From Mesorhizobium sp. ORS 3324 (GTDB taxonomy: Bacteria > Pseudomonadota > Alphaproteobacteria > Rhizobiales > Rhizobiaceae): a stretch of 64,000 nucleotides of DNA. Under the pieces are notes generated by a model. That model did no database searches and was not told where the DNA came from. It saw only the letters and a list, made by a program, of their open reading frames with translations. This document shows, in pieces, positions 27,636 to 39,036 of this stretch. Numbering within the stretch: the stretch's first letter is position 1; every line of letters starts with the position of its first letter. The stretch is from NCBI GenBank assembly GCA_000824825.2, contig LM655202.1:279235-343234 (forward strand), given 5' to 3'. The position numbers and the translations under genes were made by a program.

Positions 27636-28608
27636 TTACGTCCAAGGGCCGCCGGCTGGCCAATGACGCTCGAAACCGTCGCCTAAGGCTGCAGCCTGGA
27701 GCGGCGGAAAAACGAGCTCGCCAATGGCGACGATCGCGGCCGGGAGATTCGATGGCTGCAAGAGAAGCGGTTCCCTTCCGACGAACGCCGTCCATTGCCT
27801 TGCCTTCTTGCTGTCCTCGGCAAAAGCGGCACTGAGTCCAAGCGGAGTCTCTGTTGGCAGTAGCGTGTCACGCCGTTCAAATGTCGCTCGGATTGCCTGG
27901 ACCAGCGATCCACCTTTCATCGCGAATAGCCGCGACAGCGCCAGGTCGTAAAAATCCTTCATGCGACTGTTCGCCTGGCCAAGTACGACGATTGCCTGGA
28001 GTTTTTCGGCAACCACGGTTTCCCTGGGATAGGCTCTCAGTCGAGGAGCCTCAGCCGACAGAAGCGACGGAAACTCCAGCTCCTGCGCCGTCGGCGTAAC
28101 AGCGTCTCCAAAGCCTATGTCAACTTGTACCGGGATCCGGGTCGTCCCGAGAAACGCTGTCGTCTGCACCCTGACGCCGCCATATTGCTGGCCTTCACGG
28201 ATCGCCTCGACGCTTAGGCCGTTCGCATCGTACGCCAGTCCGTCTTCTTCGGCCTCGATCCGGCAGATCGTTTCGAAAACGGATCGCTGTTACGTCTGGA
28301 TTGACGAATCCGAGAAGATCAAGGTTCTGCGTAGGGCGAAACGGATCGTCGAGCCACGCTGTGAAGAGCATCGCGCCCTTCAGGCTAAACTGATCGCGAT
28401 GCGGGAGATGCTCAGCCGATAAAGCAGCCTCTTGATGGCGTATCGCCTCAGGATGAGCTGATTGTCCGTCTGCTTGTTCCGCGATGTTGCGGAGCCGAGC
28501 AAGAATCGATGCTGGAAGATTCGCCGGCCTATCCTTCATCAGCAACTGTGCTTTCAAGATAAGGACGAACGATACTCCAGATGCGCAGCGTCTGCGCATA
28601 TCGGGCAT
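27636..28608 (-). pseudogene. AbiEii-type nucleotidyltransferase toxin, broken
   Basis: The N-terminal frame reads FSLKGAMLFTAWLDDPFRPT, the nucleotidyltransferase start of AbiEii. The later frame from 28169 reads RIPVQVDIGFGDAVTP, YPRETVVAEKLQAIVVLGQA and SRMKDFYDLALSRL. A frameshift lies between them near 28170-28330. It follows a broken abiEi and forms a dead AbiE phage-defence/toxin-antitoxin unit. Confidence 0.75.
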
Positions 28609-28618
28609 GTCGTCGGGC

Positions 28619-29107
28619 TTAGCCTTTCTCCGACGGCGTTGCGAAAGCGGAAGCAGTCCACGATCGATTTGGCCGGATCGAAGATCCGGACAGGTACCGA
28701 ATCGATGGTGTAGGTCTTGACGCCAAGGGTGAGCGCTTTTTCGCCGAAGCGAGCAACCCGGGTGGGCGGATAGTCGATCGTCGGCTTGCGGTCCTTGGAG
28801 CCGATTGCGATCCAGACGCTGCGCGGAAGCTGCAGCGTAATCTCATGAAACTGGAGCGCCGATACGAGGCAGCACCTTTCGGAACACGGGTCGCGACTTC
28901 GGCCAGGGAATGAGAAATGTCGACGTCGGCATCCGCGCGTTCGTAGAGCCCTCGTGAGGAGCGATGGAGGATGCCCTCGTCAACCAGACGAGCCAGTGTA
29001 GCCGGATTGATCCCTCGGCGTTTCAGGTCCGACAGGCGCATGATCCCATGGCACTCAATCAGACCGACGGCAAGGTCGCGCTGAGAGGTTTCAACGGATT
29101 CGGTCAT
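28619..29107 (-). pseudogene. AbiEi-type antitoxin, frameshifted and truncated
   Basis: The frame opens MTESVETSQRDLAVGLIECH with the winged-helix part IMRLSDLKRRGINPATLARL and GILHRSSRGLYER. Near 28868 it must change frame to read LVSALQFHEITLQLPRSVWI. It stops early at FRFRNAVGE. It is the partner of the broken AbiEii downstream. A better preserved copy of the same pair is at 55060-56369. Confidence 0.75.
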
Positions 29108-29844
29108 GTATCAAACTGTCTGCAATTACCGGTAAGTTCCGACATTTTATTACACCGCAGTGAAAGTCGGCAAGCAGCCCTCCCACGTTCTGTAAACGTG
29201 GCGCGAGACATCGGCGCGTCAGCATCGTAGCGCGATGGAAGAACATAGCGTGAGTTCCCGGCGCATGTCCTGCGTTAGCTTCCGAAAATGACCGTCATCG
29301 GCCGAATTGGGCTGACGGTATTGCGATATTGGCGCTCGGAAAGCAAACGGATACCGTCAAAAAGAATGTCAGAACGGTCGTCTTGTACGCGATAGTCACG
29401 ATAGATGATGAAGACATCTTATTTTGAAATCAGTGACTTAGAGCGGGTTAGCGATAGTTCGCGATAATCCGCGAATGACCCAAAATCACTCAAGCTGCTT
29501 TGTATCAAGAACGTAAACCGTTTATCCTCGACTCCTGCGTCCGGAAAGACCTGAGGTGGCCCCACACCTTTGAACCCCAAGGCGCCATCAGGGTGCGTTC
29601 AATGGCGATACCTGGGCGCACCTTGACTGAGGTTCACTCCCGTCAGATCGACGACAGCAGCCGTGGCGTTCTCGATTGGTGCCGGAAGACAGATGCGTGA
29701 TCCAGGATTAAAGTTCTGGCGGCGCAATTTGGCCGGGGAGGCGTGCCACTCACGAGGAGTGGACGACAGCGTTTGTGTCTTTCGGTCCCCGGCGTGAGGT
29801 AATGGCTGTCATATTTAACGCTCTCCGACATGTTTCGTTGGTCT
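29108..29844. other. Region upstream of the nifH promoter without a recognised gene
   Basis: Only short frames without recognised patterns are present. It lies between the dead AbiE pair and the nifH control region. Confidence 0.4.
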
Positions 29845-29963
29845 TGTCAGATTCGCGACATAGGCTCGGCTAGCCATTCCTTTATTTTGCTCAGGTCAAA
29901 TATCTGAAAAGGAAGAACAAAAAACTTTCTTCGATCGGTCAATAAAATTGGCATGCGTTTTGA
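29845..29963 (+). promoter_or_regulatory. NifA activator site and sigma54 promoter of nifH
   Basis: TGTCAGATTCGCGACA at 29845-29860 is a perfect TGT-N10-ACA. TTGGCATGCGTTTTGAG follows with GG at 29950-29951 and GA at 29962-29963. The -12 dinucleotide is GA instead of GC. The gap is 89 bases. Transcription should start near 29975, about 75 bases before the nifH start. Confidence 0.85.
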
Positions 29964-30026
29964 GCCTTGCGTTACGAGGCGGCGAAAGCTGCCGACCGGC
30001 ATTCATATCGCGGGCAGCCGTGATGA

Positions 30027-30944
<918 letters not shown>

Positions 30945-30999
30945 CGAGCGTTGTCGACTTGAGGTGCGGCCTTGACCAAGCGCGCCTTTGGAATAACGG

Positions 31000-31017
31000 C
31001 GCCTCGCCGATGAGGCG
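31000..31017 (+). terminator. Hairpin between nifH and nifD
   Basis: CGCCTC-GCCGAT-GAGGCG forms a six-base-pair stem in the 98-base nifH-nifD gap, with no T-run after it. It is more likely an mRNA-stabilising or attenuating structure than a full terminator. Confidence 0.5.
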
Positions 31018-31042
31018 TCACACGAACCTTGAAAGGGGTCCC

Positions 31043-32545
31043 ATGAGCCTGGAATACGAAAATGACGGTGCTCTCCATGCGAAGCTTATCGAGGAGGTGT
31101 TGTCGCAATATCCCGACAAGACGGCGAAGCGCCGCAAGAAGCACCTCAATGTCGCAAAGAGCGGGGACGAGGCCGGCGAGGAAGGGGAGGTCCTTTCCGA
31201 ATGTGACGTCAAATCGAATATCAAGTCCATTCCCGGCGTGATGACCATTCGCGGCTGCGCCTATGCCGGCTCAAAAGGCGTGGTGTGGGGCCCGGTCAAG
31301 GACATGGTCCATATCTCGCACGGCCCCGTCGGCTGCGGGCAATACTCCTGGTCGCAGCGCCGCAACTACTACGTCGGCACAACCGGCATCGACACGTTCG
31401 GGACAATGCAGTTCACCTCCGATTTCCAGGAGAAAGACATTGTTTTCGGCGGCGACAAAAAGCTGGAACAGATCATCGACGAGATTGAAGAACTTTTTCC
31501 GTTGAACAAGGGCATCACGGTGCAGTCCGAGTGCCCGATCGGCCTCATAGGCGACGACACCGAAGCGGTTTCGCGCAAGAAGGCCAAGGAGATCGAAAAG
31601 ACGATCGTGCCGGTGCGCTGCGAGGGCTTCCGCGGCGTCTCGCAATCGCTCGGCCACCACATCGCCAATGATGCGATCCGCGACTGGGTGTTCGAGAAGA
31701 GGGACGTCGAGTTCGAGGGTGGCCCGTACGACGTCAACGTGGTCGGCGACTACAACATCGGCGGCGACGCCTGGGCTTCGCGAATCCTGCTCGAGGAGAT
31801 CGGCCTGCGCGTGGTCGGCAACTGGTCGGGCGACGCCACGCTCGCCGAGATAGAGCGCGCGCCGAAGGCCAAGCTCAATCTCATCCATTGCTACAGGTCT
31901 ATGAACTACATCTGTCGGCACATGGAGGAAAAGTACGGCATCGCTTGGATGGAGTACAATTTCTTCGGTCCCTCCCAGATCGAAGCTTCGCTGCGCAAGA
32001 TCGCCAAGCATTTTGGGCCGGAAATCGAGGAGAAGACCGAAAAGGTGATCGCCAAGTACCGCCCCTTGATCGAAGAGGTAATCGCCAAATACCGACCGCG
32101 CCTCGAAGGCAATACAGTGATGCTCTATGTCGGCGGCCTGCGCCCCCGCCACGTCATCACAGCCTACGAGGACCTCGGCATGGTGATCGTCGGCACAGGT
32201 TACGAGTTCGGCCACAACGACGATTATCAACGCACCGCCCACTACGTGAAGAACGGCACGCTGATCTATGACGACGTGACCGGTTATGAGTTGGAGAAGT
32301 TCATCGAGGGCGTCCGACCTAATCTCGTAGGCTCGGGGATCAAGGAAAAATACCCGGTGCAAAAGATGGGCATACCGTTCCGTCAGATGCACTCCTGGGA
32401 TTATTCGGGGCCCTATCATGGCTATGACGGCTTTGCCGTTTTCGCCCGTGATGTGGATCTTGCCATCAACAACCCGGTCTGGGGCCTATTCGAGGCGCCT
32501 TGGAAAAGGCGTCCGAGCCATGGACGGGCGATGGCTGCCGAATAA
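31043..32545 (+). CDS. nifD: Nitrogenase MoFe protein alpha chain
   Basis: The 500-residue product has the P-cluster ligands in [23 protein letters not shown] and [12 protein letters not shown]. The FeMo-cofactor Cys is in [10 protein letters not shown] and the cofactor His in [18 protein letters not shown]. An open frame runs upstream to 30446, but the start at 31043 has GAAAGGGG before it and gives the family length. It pairs with nifK 134 bases downstream. All expected catalytic residues are present. Confidence 0.98.
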   Translation: MSLEYENDGALHAKLIEEVLSQYPDKTAKRRKKHLNVAKSGDEAGEEGEVLSECDVKSNIKSIPGVMTIRGCAYAGSKGVVWGPVKDMVHISHGPVGCGQYSWSQRRNYYVGTTGIDTFGTMQFTSDFQEKDIVFGGDKKLEQIIDEIEELFPLNKGITVQSECPIGLIGDDTEAVSRKKAKEIEKTIVPVRCEGFRGVSQSLGHHIANDAIRDWVFEKRDVEFEGGPYDVNVVGDYNIGGDAWASRILLEEIGLRVVGNWSGDATLAEIERAPKAKLNLIHCYRSMNYICRHMEEKYGIAWMEYNFFGPSQIEASLRKIAKHFGPEIEEKTEKVIAKYRPLIEEVIAKYRPRLEGNTVMLYVGGLRPRHVITAYEDLGMVIVGTGYEFGHNDDYQRTAHYVKNGTLIYDDVTGYELEKFIEGVRPNLVGSGIKEKYPVQKMGIPFRQMHSWDYSGPYHGYDGFAVFARDVDLAINNPVWGLFEAPWKRRPSHGRAMAAE

Positions 32546-32679
32546 ATGCCAGGCCCTCAGCCCGGTCTCCCCCAAGGAGACGATAAACCCGCGACCCCGT
32601 GATCCGCGGAAGACCAGAAACGTTTGATGTTCCTGTCCCGCCGTATGGCGCGGTCAGATAGAAAAAAGAGGTAACCACC

Positions 32680-34221
32680 ATGCCGCAGTCGGCCGAAAAA
32701 ATTCTCGACCATGCGCCCCTCTTCCGCGAGCCGGAATACAGGCAGATGCTGGCCGAGAAGAAGCTGAATTTCGAATGTCCGCACCAGGATCAGGTCGTTA
32801 CCGATCAACGCGAGTTCACCGAGACCTGGGAATACCGGGAAAAAAACTTCGCTCGCGAAGCGCTTGTCATCAACCCCGCCAAGGCCTGCCAGCCGCTCGG
32901 CGCGGTGTTCGCGGCCACGGGCTTCGAGCGAACCATGCCCTTCGTGCACGGTAGTCAGGGTTGCGTGGCCTACTACCGCTCGCACCTGTCGCGCCATTTC
33001 AAGGAACCTGCTTCGGCGGTTTCTTCCTCAATGACCGAGGACGCGGCAGTGTTCGGCGGCTTGAAGAACATGGTCGACGGGCTCGCCAACACGTATAAAC
33101 TCTATGACCCGAAAATGATCGCCGTATCGACGACTTGTATGGCCGAGGTCATTGGCGACGACCTGCACAGCTTCATCGAGAACGCAAAGGAAGAAGGCTC
33201 GGTCCCGCGCGACTTCGACGTGCCCTTCGCGCACACGCCGGCCTTCGTCGGCAGCCACGTCGACGGCTATGATGTTACGGTCAAGGGCATTTTGGAGCAC
33301 TTCTGGAAAGGCCAGGAGCGAACGGAAGCCCTAGGAACGATCAACATCATTCCGGGCTTCGACGGCTTTTGCGTTGGCAACAACCGGGAACTCAAACGCC
33401 TGCTCGATCTGATGGGCGTGTCCTACACGTTCATCCAAGATGCCTCCGACCAGTTCGACACACCATCGGACGGTGAATACCGCATGTATGACGGCGGCAC
33501 GAAAATCCAAGACGTGAAGAATGCACTCAACGCCGAGGCGACACTTTCGCTACAGCATTACAACACCCGAAAGACGCTGGAATATTGCGAGGAGGTCGGC
33601 CAGGCCACAGCCTCGTTCCATTACCCGCTGGGTGTCCAGGCGACCGACGAATTCCTGGTGGAGGTCTCCGCGATCTCCGGCAAGGAAATCCCCGAGGCAA
33701 TCCGACTGGAGCGTGGCCGACTTGTTGACGCCATGGCGGACAGCCAATCCTGGCTGCACGGCAGGAAATACGCACTCTACGGCGACCCGGACTTTGTTCA
33801 CGCCATGGCCCGCTTCATCATGGAGACAGGCGGCGAGCCGACTCACTGCCTCGCCACCAACGGCACGAAGGCGTGGGAAGACGAGATGAAGGAGCTGCTT
33901 GCATCCTCGCCCTTCGGCAAGGAGGCTCAGGTCTGGGCGGGCAAGGACCTGTGGGCGATGCGATCGCTGCTCTTCACCGAGCCCGTGGACCTTTTGATCG
34001 GCAATTCCTATGGCAAGTATCTGGAGCGCGACACCGGCACGCCGCTGATCCGGCTGATGTTTCCGATCTTCGACCGGCACCATCACCATCGCTTTGCGCT
34101 CATGGGCTATCAAGGCGGGTTGCGCGTACTGACGACAATCCTCGACAAGATCTTCGACAAGCTCGATCGCGAGACAAGCGAGACGGGGGTGACGGACTAT
34201 TCTTATGACCTCACCCGCTAG
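32680..34221 (+). CDS. nifK: Nitrogenase MoFe protein beta chain
   Basis: The 513-residue product begins [20 protein letters not shown]. It has the P-cluster ligands in [29 protein letters not shown] and [13 protein letters not shown]. It forms the alpha2-beta2 tetramer with NifD. AAAGAGG lies before the start. Intact and of normal length. Confidence 0.98.
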   Translation: MPQSAEKILDHAPLFREPEYRQMLAEKKLNFECPHQDQVVTDQREFTETWEYREKNFAREALVINPAKACQPLGAVFAATGFERTMPFVHGSQGCVAYYRSHLSRHFKEPASAVSSSMTEDAAVFGGLKNMVDGLANTYKLYDPKMIAVSTTCMAEVIGDDLHSFIENAKEEGSVPRDFDVPFAHTPAFVGSHVDGYDVTVKGILEHFWKGQERTEALGTINIIPGFDGFCVGNNRELKRLLDLMGVSYTFIQDASDQFDTPSDGEYRMYDGGTKIQDVKNALNAEATLSLQHYNTRKTLEYCEEVGQATASFHYPLGVQATDEFLVEVSAISGKEIPEAIRLERGRLVDAMADSQSWLHGRKYALYGDPDFVHAMARFIMETGGEPTHCLATNGTKAWEDEMKELLASSPFGKEAQVWAGKDLWAMRSLLFTEPVDLLIGNSYGKYLERDTGTPLIRLMFPIFDRHHHHRFALMGYQGGLRVLTTILDKIFDKLDRETSETGVTDYSYDLTR

Positions 34222-34280
34222 GAGCGGCGGCCGGCTTTTAGGGCCGGTCCGTCTTCTCGATGGACTTGGAGACCGACGCA

Positions 34281-35771
34281 ATGTCTTCGCTCAGTGCCAA
34301 AATCCAAGATGTCTTCAACGAGCCTGCCTGCGAAAACAACCGCGGCAAGGATGCCAAGGCGCGCAAACAGGGCTGCTCCAAGCCGCTGACCCCCGGGGCG
34401 GCAGCCGGCGGCTGTGCCTTCGACGGCGCAAAAATCGTGCTGCAGCCGATCACCGATGTCGCGCATCTGGTCCATGCACCGCTCGCCTGCGAGGGCAATT
34501 CCTGGGACAACCGCGGCACGGCTTCGTCCGGGCCAACGCTATGGCGTACAAGCTTCACGACCGATCTCACCGAACTCGACGTGATGATGGGGCAGGGCGA
34601 GCGGAAGCTTTTCAAAGCGATCCGCGAGATCAAGGAAGCCTACGCGCCGCCAGCAATCTTCGTCTATTCGACCTGTGTGACGGCGCTGATCGGCGACGAC
34701 ATCGAGGCCGTGTGCAAACGCGCGGCCGAAAAGTTCGACCTGCCGGTGGTGCCGATCAATGCGCCGGGCTTCGTCGGGTCCAAGAATCTCGGCAATAAGC
34801 TTGCCGGCGAGGCGTTGCTCGACCATGTCATCGGCACGGCGGAGCCTGACGATGCCGGCCCTTACGACATCAATATCCTTGGCGAATTCAACCTGTCGGG
34901 CGAATTTTGGCTGGTGAAGCCGCTCCTTGATCGGCTTGGCATCCGGGTGCGCGCTGCAATTCCGGGCGACGCTCGCTACCTCGAGGTTGCGTCAGCGCAC
35001 CGCGCCCGGGCCAACATGATGGTGTGCTCGACCGCACTCATCAATCTCGCCCGCAAGATGGAGCAGCGCTGGGACATCCCGTTTTTCGAAGGCTCCTTCT
35101 ATGGCATCACCGACACCTCTGAAGCGCTGCGGCAGATCTCCACACTGCTCGTGAAGAAGGGGGCGGATCCCGAGATCCTCGGCCGCACCGAGGCATTGAT
35201 TGCTGAAGAGGAGGCAATGGCCTGGAAGAAGCTTGCCGCCTACCGGCCGAGACTCGAAGGCAAGCGCGTGCTTCTCAACACTGGTGGTGTGAAGTCCTGG
35301 TCGGTCGTCCACGCACTGATGGAGATCGGCATTGAGATCGTCGGCACCTCGGTCAAGAAATCAACGCCCGAAGACAAGGAGCGCATCAAGAAGATACTCA
35401 AGGACGAGAACCACATGTTCGAGTCTATGGCACCGCGGGACATTTATGCCATGCTCTCGCAACGCAAGGCCGACATCATGTTGTCGGGCGGGCGCACGCA
35501 GTTTATCGCACTGAAGGCCAAGGTACCCTGGCTCGATATCAACCAAGAGCGTCACCAGCCCTATGCCGGCTATGACGGCATGGTGGAACTCGTACGTCAG
35601 ATCGACCTCGCCATCCACAACCCGATCTGGCGCCAGGTGCGTGAGCCACCACCGTGGGAGTGCCAGCTTGCCGCAGGGGACGAACCGCCGGGCACCAAGA
35701 GTGAGACCGCGATCGTCCAAGGTTTTAAGAAATTCGCCGGCACGACGGCCGACGATTTCGGCGAGTGTTGA
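34281..35771 (+). CDS. nifE: FeMo-cofactor assembly scaffold protein NifE
   Basis: The 496-residue product is a NifD relative with CEGNSWDNRGT, VYSTCVTALIGDDIEAV and HQPYAGYDGMVEL. NifE with NifN forms the scaffold on which the NifB cofactor matures into FeMo-co. The start at 34281 follows GGAG by eight bases; an in-frame ATG at 34260 has weaker support. It ends nine bases before nifN, so the two are coupled. Confidence 0.97.
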   Translation: MSSLSAKIQDVFNEPACENNRGKDAKARKQGCSKPLTPGAAAGGCAFDGAKIVLQPITDVAHLVHAPLACEGNSWDNRGTASSGPTLWRTSFTTDLTELDVMMGQGERKLFKAIREIKEAYAPPAIFVYSTCVTALIGDDIEAVCKRAAEKFDLPVVPINAPGFVGSKNLGNKLAGEALLDHVIGTAEPDDAGPYDINILGEFNLSGEFWLVKPLLDRLGIRVRAAIPGDARYLEVASAHRARANMMVCSTALINLARKMEQRWDIPFFEGSFYGITDTSEALRQISTLLVKKGADPEILGRTEALIAEEEAMAWKKLAAYRPRLEGKRVLLNTGGVKSWSVVHALMEIGIEIVGTSVKKSTPEDKERIKKILKDENHMFESMAPRDIYAMLSQRKADIMLSGGRTQFIALKAKVPWLDINQERHQPYAGYDGMVELVRQIDLAIHNPIWRQVREPPPWECQLAAGDEPPGTKSETAIVQGFKKFAGTTADDFGEC

Positions 35772-35780
35772 GGAAAGCCG

Positions 35781-37163
35781 ATGGTCCGCATCCTTCCCCA
35801 GACAAAAGCCGCGGCGGTCAATCCACTGAAGTCGTCGCAGCCGCTGGGTGCAGCCTTGGCCTTTCTTGGGATCGATGGGGCCATGCCATTGTTCCACGGC
35901 AGCCAGGGGTGCACCAGCTTCGCGCTCGTGCTCTTCGTGCGGCATTTCAAGGAAGCCATCCCCCTGCAGACTACCGCGATGGACGAAGTGGCGACGATCC
36001 TTGGCGGGGCGGATCATCTGGAAGAGGCGATCCTCAATCTCAAGAGTCGTACAAAGCCAAAGCTAATCGGGGTCTGCACGACGGCGCTAACGGAAACCCG
36101 AGGCGAGGATTTCGCAGGGGATATCGCCAATATCAGGCAGAAGCACGCGGAAGAACTCGCGGGTACGGAGGTCGTGCTGGCCAACACGCCGGATTTCGAG
36201 GGGGCGATCGAAGAGGGTTGGGCCAAGGCGGTCACTGCGATGATCGGAAGGATCACGCGCCCCGGCGAGCAAGCGCGGCAATCGAAGAAGATCGCCATCC
36301 TGCCCGGGTGGAATCTCACTGTGGCCGATATCGAGCATTTGCGTGACATGGTCGAAAGCTTTGGGCTCGAGCCGGTGATTGTGCCGGACGTCTCCGGCTC
36401 GCTCGATGGCACAGTGCCAGACCGCTGGGTCACGACCACCTATGGCGGTACCAGCGTCGAGGACATCCGCGAGCTCGGCACGGCCGAACGATGCATTGTC
36501 GTCGGTGAGCATATGCGCCGCCCGGCCGAGCTGCTGCACAGGTTGACCGGCGTGCCTTACACAATCTTCCAGTCACTGGCTGGATTGAAGGCCGCAGACC
36601 GGTTCGTCTCGCTGCTATCAGCGATTTCGGGCGCGCCGGTGCCGGCCGGGGTCCGCCGGCGCCGGGCGCAGTTGCAGGACGCGCTGCTCGACGGACATTT
36701 CCATTTCGGAGGTAAGAAAATTGCGATCGCTGCCGAACCAGACCAGCTCTACCAGCTCGCGACTTTCTTCGTCGACATGGGCTCCGAAATCGCGGCGGCG
36801 GTCACCACGACCAATATGTCGAAAATTCTGGAAAAAGTACCGGCGGACTCGGTCCAGATCGGCGATATCGGCGATTTGGAAGCTCTTGGCGCTGGCGCTG
36901 GTCTCCTCGTCACCCATTCCCACGGCCGCCAGGCGGCGCAGCACCTTGGCATCCCGCTCATGCGCGTCGGCTTCCCGATCTTTGACCGGCTCGGCAGCCA
37001 ACACAAGCTCACAGTCCTCTATCAGGGTACCCGCGATCTGATCTTTGAGGCTGCCAACATCTTCCAGGCCAATCGGCATGCGCCGACGCCTGAGGCGCTT
37101 GATCCATTCCGCCACCGAGAAATGCCAGATGAGCTCCGTTCGTCGTCTCTCGCTCGTCACTGA
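35781..37163 (+). CDS. nifN: FeMo-cofactor assembly scaffold protein NifN
   Basis: The 460-residue product is a NifK relative: SSQPLGAALAFLGIDGAMPL, then HGSQGCTSFALVLFVRHFKE, then HSHGRQAAQHLGIPLMRVGF. It lacks most P-cluster Cys residues, as expected for NifN. Its 3' end overlaps the nifX start by 35 bases in another frame. Confidence 0.97.
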   Translation: MVRILPQTKAAAVNPLKSSQPLGAALAFLGIDGAMPLFHGSQGCTSFALVLFVRHFKEAIPLQTTAMDEVATILGGADHLEEAILNLKSRTKPKLIGVCTTALTETRGEDFAGDIANIRQKHAEELAGTEVVLANTPDFEGAIEEGWAKAVTAMIGRITRPGEQARQSKKIAILPGWNLTVADIEHLRDMVESFGLEPVIVPDVSGSLDGTVPDRWVTTTYGGTSVEDIRELGTAERCIVVGEHMRRPAELLHRLTGVPYTIFQSLAGLKAADRFVSLLSAISGAPVPAGVRRRRAQLQDALLDGHFHFGGKKIAIAAEPDQLYQLATFFVDMGSEIAAAVTTTNMSKILEKVPADSVQIGDIGDLEALGAGAGLLVTHSHGRQAAQHLGIPLMRVGFPIFDRLGSQHKLTVLYQGTRDLIFEAANIFQANRHAPTPEALDPFRHREMPDELRSSSLARH

Positions 37164-37632
37164 CGAGGTTCATGCATCGATGCCGCTGCGGCAAGCCGGC
37201 GCCTTGCGCGTGGCGATCGCTACGCAAGACATGAAGAACCTCAATGCTCACTTCGGTTCTGCCAAGCGCTTTGCCGTCTACGACGTGACGCGCGAGGAAT
37301 GGCAACTTGTGGAAGCCGTGGCCTTCGACGAGGTTTCCGACGAGAGCGGGACGCATCGCAGCGAGGGCGATGATCGCATCACTCCCAAGGTGGAGGCGCT
37401 GAAGGGCTGTCATCTCCTGTTTTGTCTGGCTATTGGTGGCCCTTCGGCAGCCAAGGTTATTTCGGCGAAAATCCATCCGATCAAAGTGCCCCAGCCCCAA
37501 ACCATCCAAGAGGTGCTGTTGCGCACGCAAACGATGCTCAGGAAGGTTCCTCCCCCATGGCTGCGCAAGGTGCTGGGCCAGGCCGGCGTTGCCGAAAAGA
37601 AACCGTGCTTCGAAGACGAGGATCTCAAATGA
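37129..37632 (+). CDS. nifX: NifX, nitrogenase cofactor carrier
   Basis: The 167-residue product has the NifX/NafY core RVAIATQDMKNLNAHFGSAK, then YDVTREEWQLVEAV, then GCHLLFCLAIGGPSAAKV. NifX binds FeMo-co precursors during transfer to or from NifEN. The start at 37129 lies inside nifN, an overlap usual in rhizobia. A short relic of a second nifX 3' end precedes the second DUF269 gene at 42767. Confidence 0.94.
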   Translation: MSSVRRLSLVTDEVHASMPLRQAGALRVAIATQDMKNLNAHFGSAKRFAVYDVTREEWQLVEAVAFDEVSDESGTHRSEGDDRITPKVEALKGCHLLFCLAIGGPSAAKVISAKIHPIKVPQPQTIQEVLLRTQTMLRKVPPPWLRKVLGQAGVAEKKPCFEDEDLK

Positions 37633-37644
37633 GGAGTAGGCGAA

Positions 37645-38124
37645 ATGCTTGACGCTGTGGTCAGCCCCGATGTCGCCGAGGACGAGGCGGCCCTTGCCAC
37701 CCCATTCGTCAAATGCCTCGTACGGCTCATCCGCGCTCAGGATTCCTACGGGTCGTGGGAAGGCAAATCGGACGCCCAGCTCCTGGGCGACTTCATCATC
37801 TCAAAGGAACAGCGCCGTGCGATCCCGATCATCGGCGATCCCGATCCTGACGTCCTGTGGAGGCTCGACATGTTTTACACCGCAGTCGGGCTCGCGATCG
37901 AGGAGCGCTCCGGCCTGATGGCATCGCCGATGATGGAGATGAGCCATGAGGGCTTCGGGCGCGTGCTTTTCACGGCCGGGCGTTTGGTCGTTCTGTCGAA
38001 GACCCTGCGCGACGTCCACCGCTTCGGCTTCGAGACGTTCTGGAAACTCGCGGCGGCGGGTACGAAACTGGCCGGTGATGCGATCGCCGCCATTGAAGCT
38101 TATCCCGAGGTGGCGCGGGCGTGA
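37645..38124 (+). CDS. NifX-associated protein, DUF269
   Basis: The 159-residue product has [60 protein letters not shown] and [16 protein letters not shown]269 genes almost always follow nifX and aid nitrogenase cofactor work in an unknown way. It starts 12 bases after nifX with GAGGAG upstream. It is the intact one of two copies. The DUF683 and fdxB genes that normally follow are found behind the second copy. Confidence 0.92.
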   Translation: MLDAVVSPDVAEDEAALATPFVKCLVRLIRAQDSYGSWEGKSDAQLLGDFIISKEQRRAIPIIGDPDPDVLWRLDMFYTAVGLAIEERSGLMASPMMEMSHEGFGRVLFTAGRLVVLSKTLRDVHRFGFETFWKLAAAGTKLAGDAIAAIEAYPEVARA

Positions 38125-38151
38125 TGGACGCCATTGTCGAGCAAGGGGATC

Positions 38152-38937
38152 ATGCCAGGCGTTGAAGATATGCCATGGCCCGCCCACCCAACCGAGGCGG
38201 TCGAGGCCGATTTGCTTCTTGGGGTAGCGCCGATGAAGCCATTGGTCCTGATCTGTTCGCAAGATGCGGAGTTGTATCTGTTCCTGAGCCACATTCTGGG
38301 GGTGGACGGGTTCACGAGTGAGCCGGCCGGCGGCGTGAAGGAAGCAATTGCAGCGGCCGATGAACGAGAGCTCCAGGCCGTAGTGCTGGATTGCGGGCCA
38401 GCAAGCGCAACGGGCTCCAAAATCTGCGCAACATTCAAGAGCGAACCCCGCACGGGTGGCCTACCCGTTATTGCCCTGATTGCCCCCGGTGCCGAGAACC
38501 AGCACCTCGATCTCTTGAAGGCAGGCATCGACGAGAGCTTTGTGCGGCCGATCGCGCCGGCCACGCTGCTTGACTGTCTGCGCACGAAGCTGGCGCTGCC
38601 CAAGTCGGGTTCAAACGGGACCGAAAACGGCAGCTGGCTCTGCTGCGGCGGCCTTGAGATGAAGCTCGATGCCTACCGAGTTCGCGGTAATGGCCATGAC
38701 ATCCATCTCGGACCGCTCGAGTTCAACCTGCTGCGCCATTTGCTTGAGGCTCCCGGCAAGGTCTTTAGCCGAGACGAGCTGATCGACGCGGCCTGGCCCA
38801 ACAATATCCATATCGGTGCACGCACCGTCGACGTCCATATCAGCCGGATCAGAAAGGCGCTGAAGGCGGCCTCGCCCGACAGCGTCATTCGTACCGTCAG
38901 ATCGGCAGGTTACTCGCTGGAGAAGCCGGATGGCTGA
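38152..38937 (+). CDS. OmpR/PhoB-type response regulator with degenerate receiver
   Basis: An N-terminal receiver-like domain (from MKPLVLICSQDAELYLFLSH) is followed by a winged-helix DNA-binding domain (LGPLEFNLLRHLLEAPGKVF, then RTVDVHISRIRKAL, then VIRTVRSAGYSLE). In the receiver the acidic pair is QD, the phospho-acceptor region is AVVLDCGPASATG with Asp kept, the T/S is replaced (VIALIAPG), and the invariant Lys is Arg (FVRPIAP). Control by normal phosphorelay is doubtful. Starts at 38233 (ATG) or 38134 (TTG) are alternatives. From memory, NGR234 y4xI is a similar orphan regulator. No kinase is nearby. Confidence 0.85.
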   Translation: MPGVEDMPWPAHPTEAVEADLLLGVAPMKPLVLICSQDAELYLFLSHILGVDGFTSEPAGGVKEAIAAADERELQAVVLDCGPASATGSKICATFKSEPRTGGLPVIALIAPGAENQHLDLLKAGIDESFVRPIAPATLLDCLRTKLALPKSGSNGTENGSWLCCGGLEMKLDAYRVRGNGHDIHLGPLEFNLLRHLLEAPGKVFSRDELIDAAWPNNIHIGARTVDVHISRIRKALKAASPDSVIRTVRSAGYSLEKPDG

Positions 38938-39036
38938 ATGGCAAGCCGGTTTGCCATTTCCCATCTCCTTCGCGAGGGCAAGTCTTGCGGCTTCGAAACG
39001 CCTGCAGGGTACAACATACTCGAAAAGAAGCAGTCC

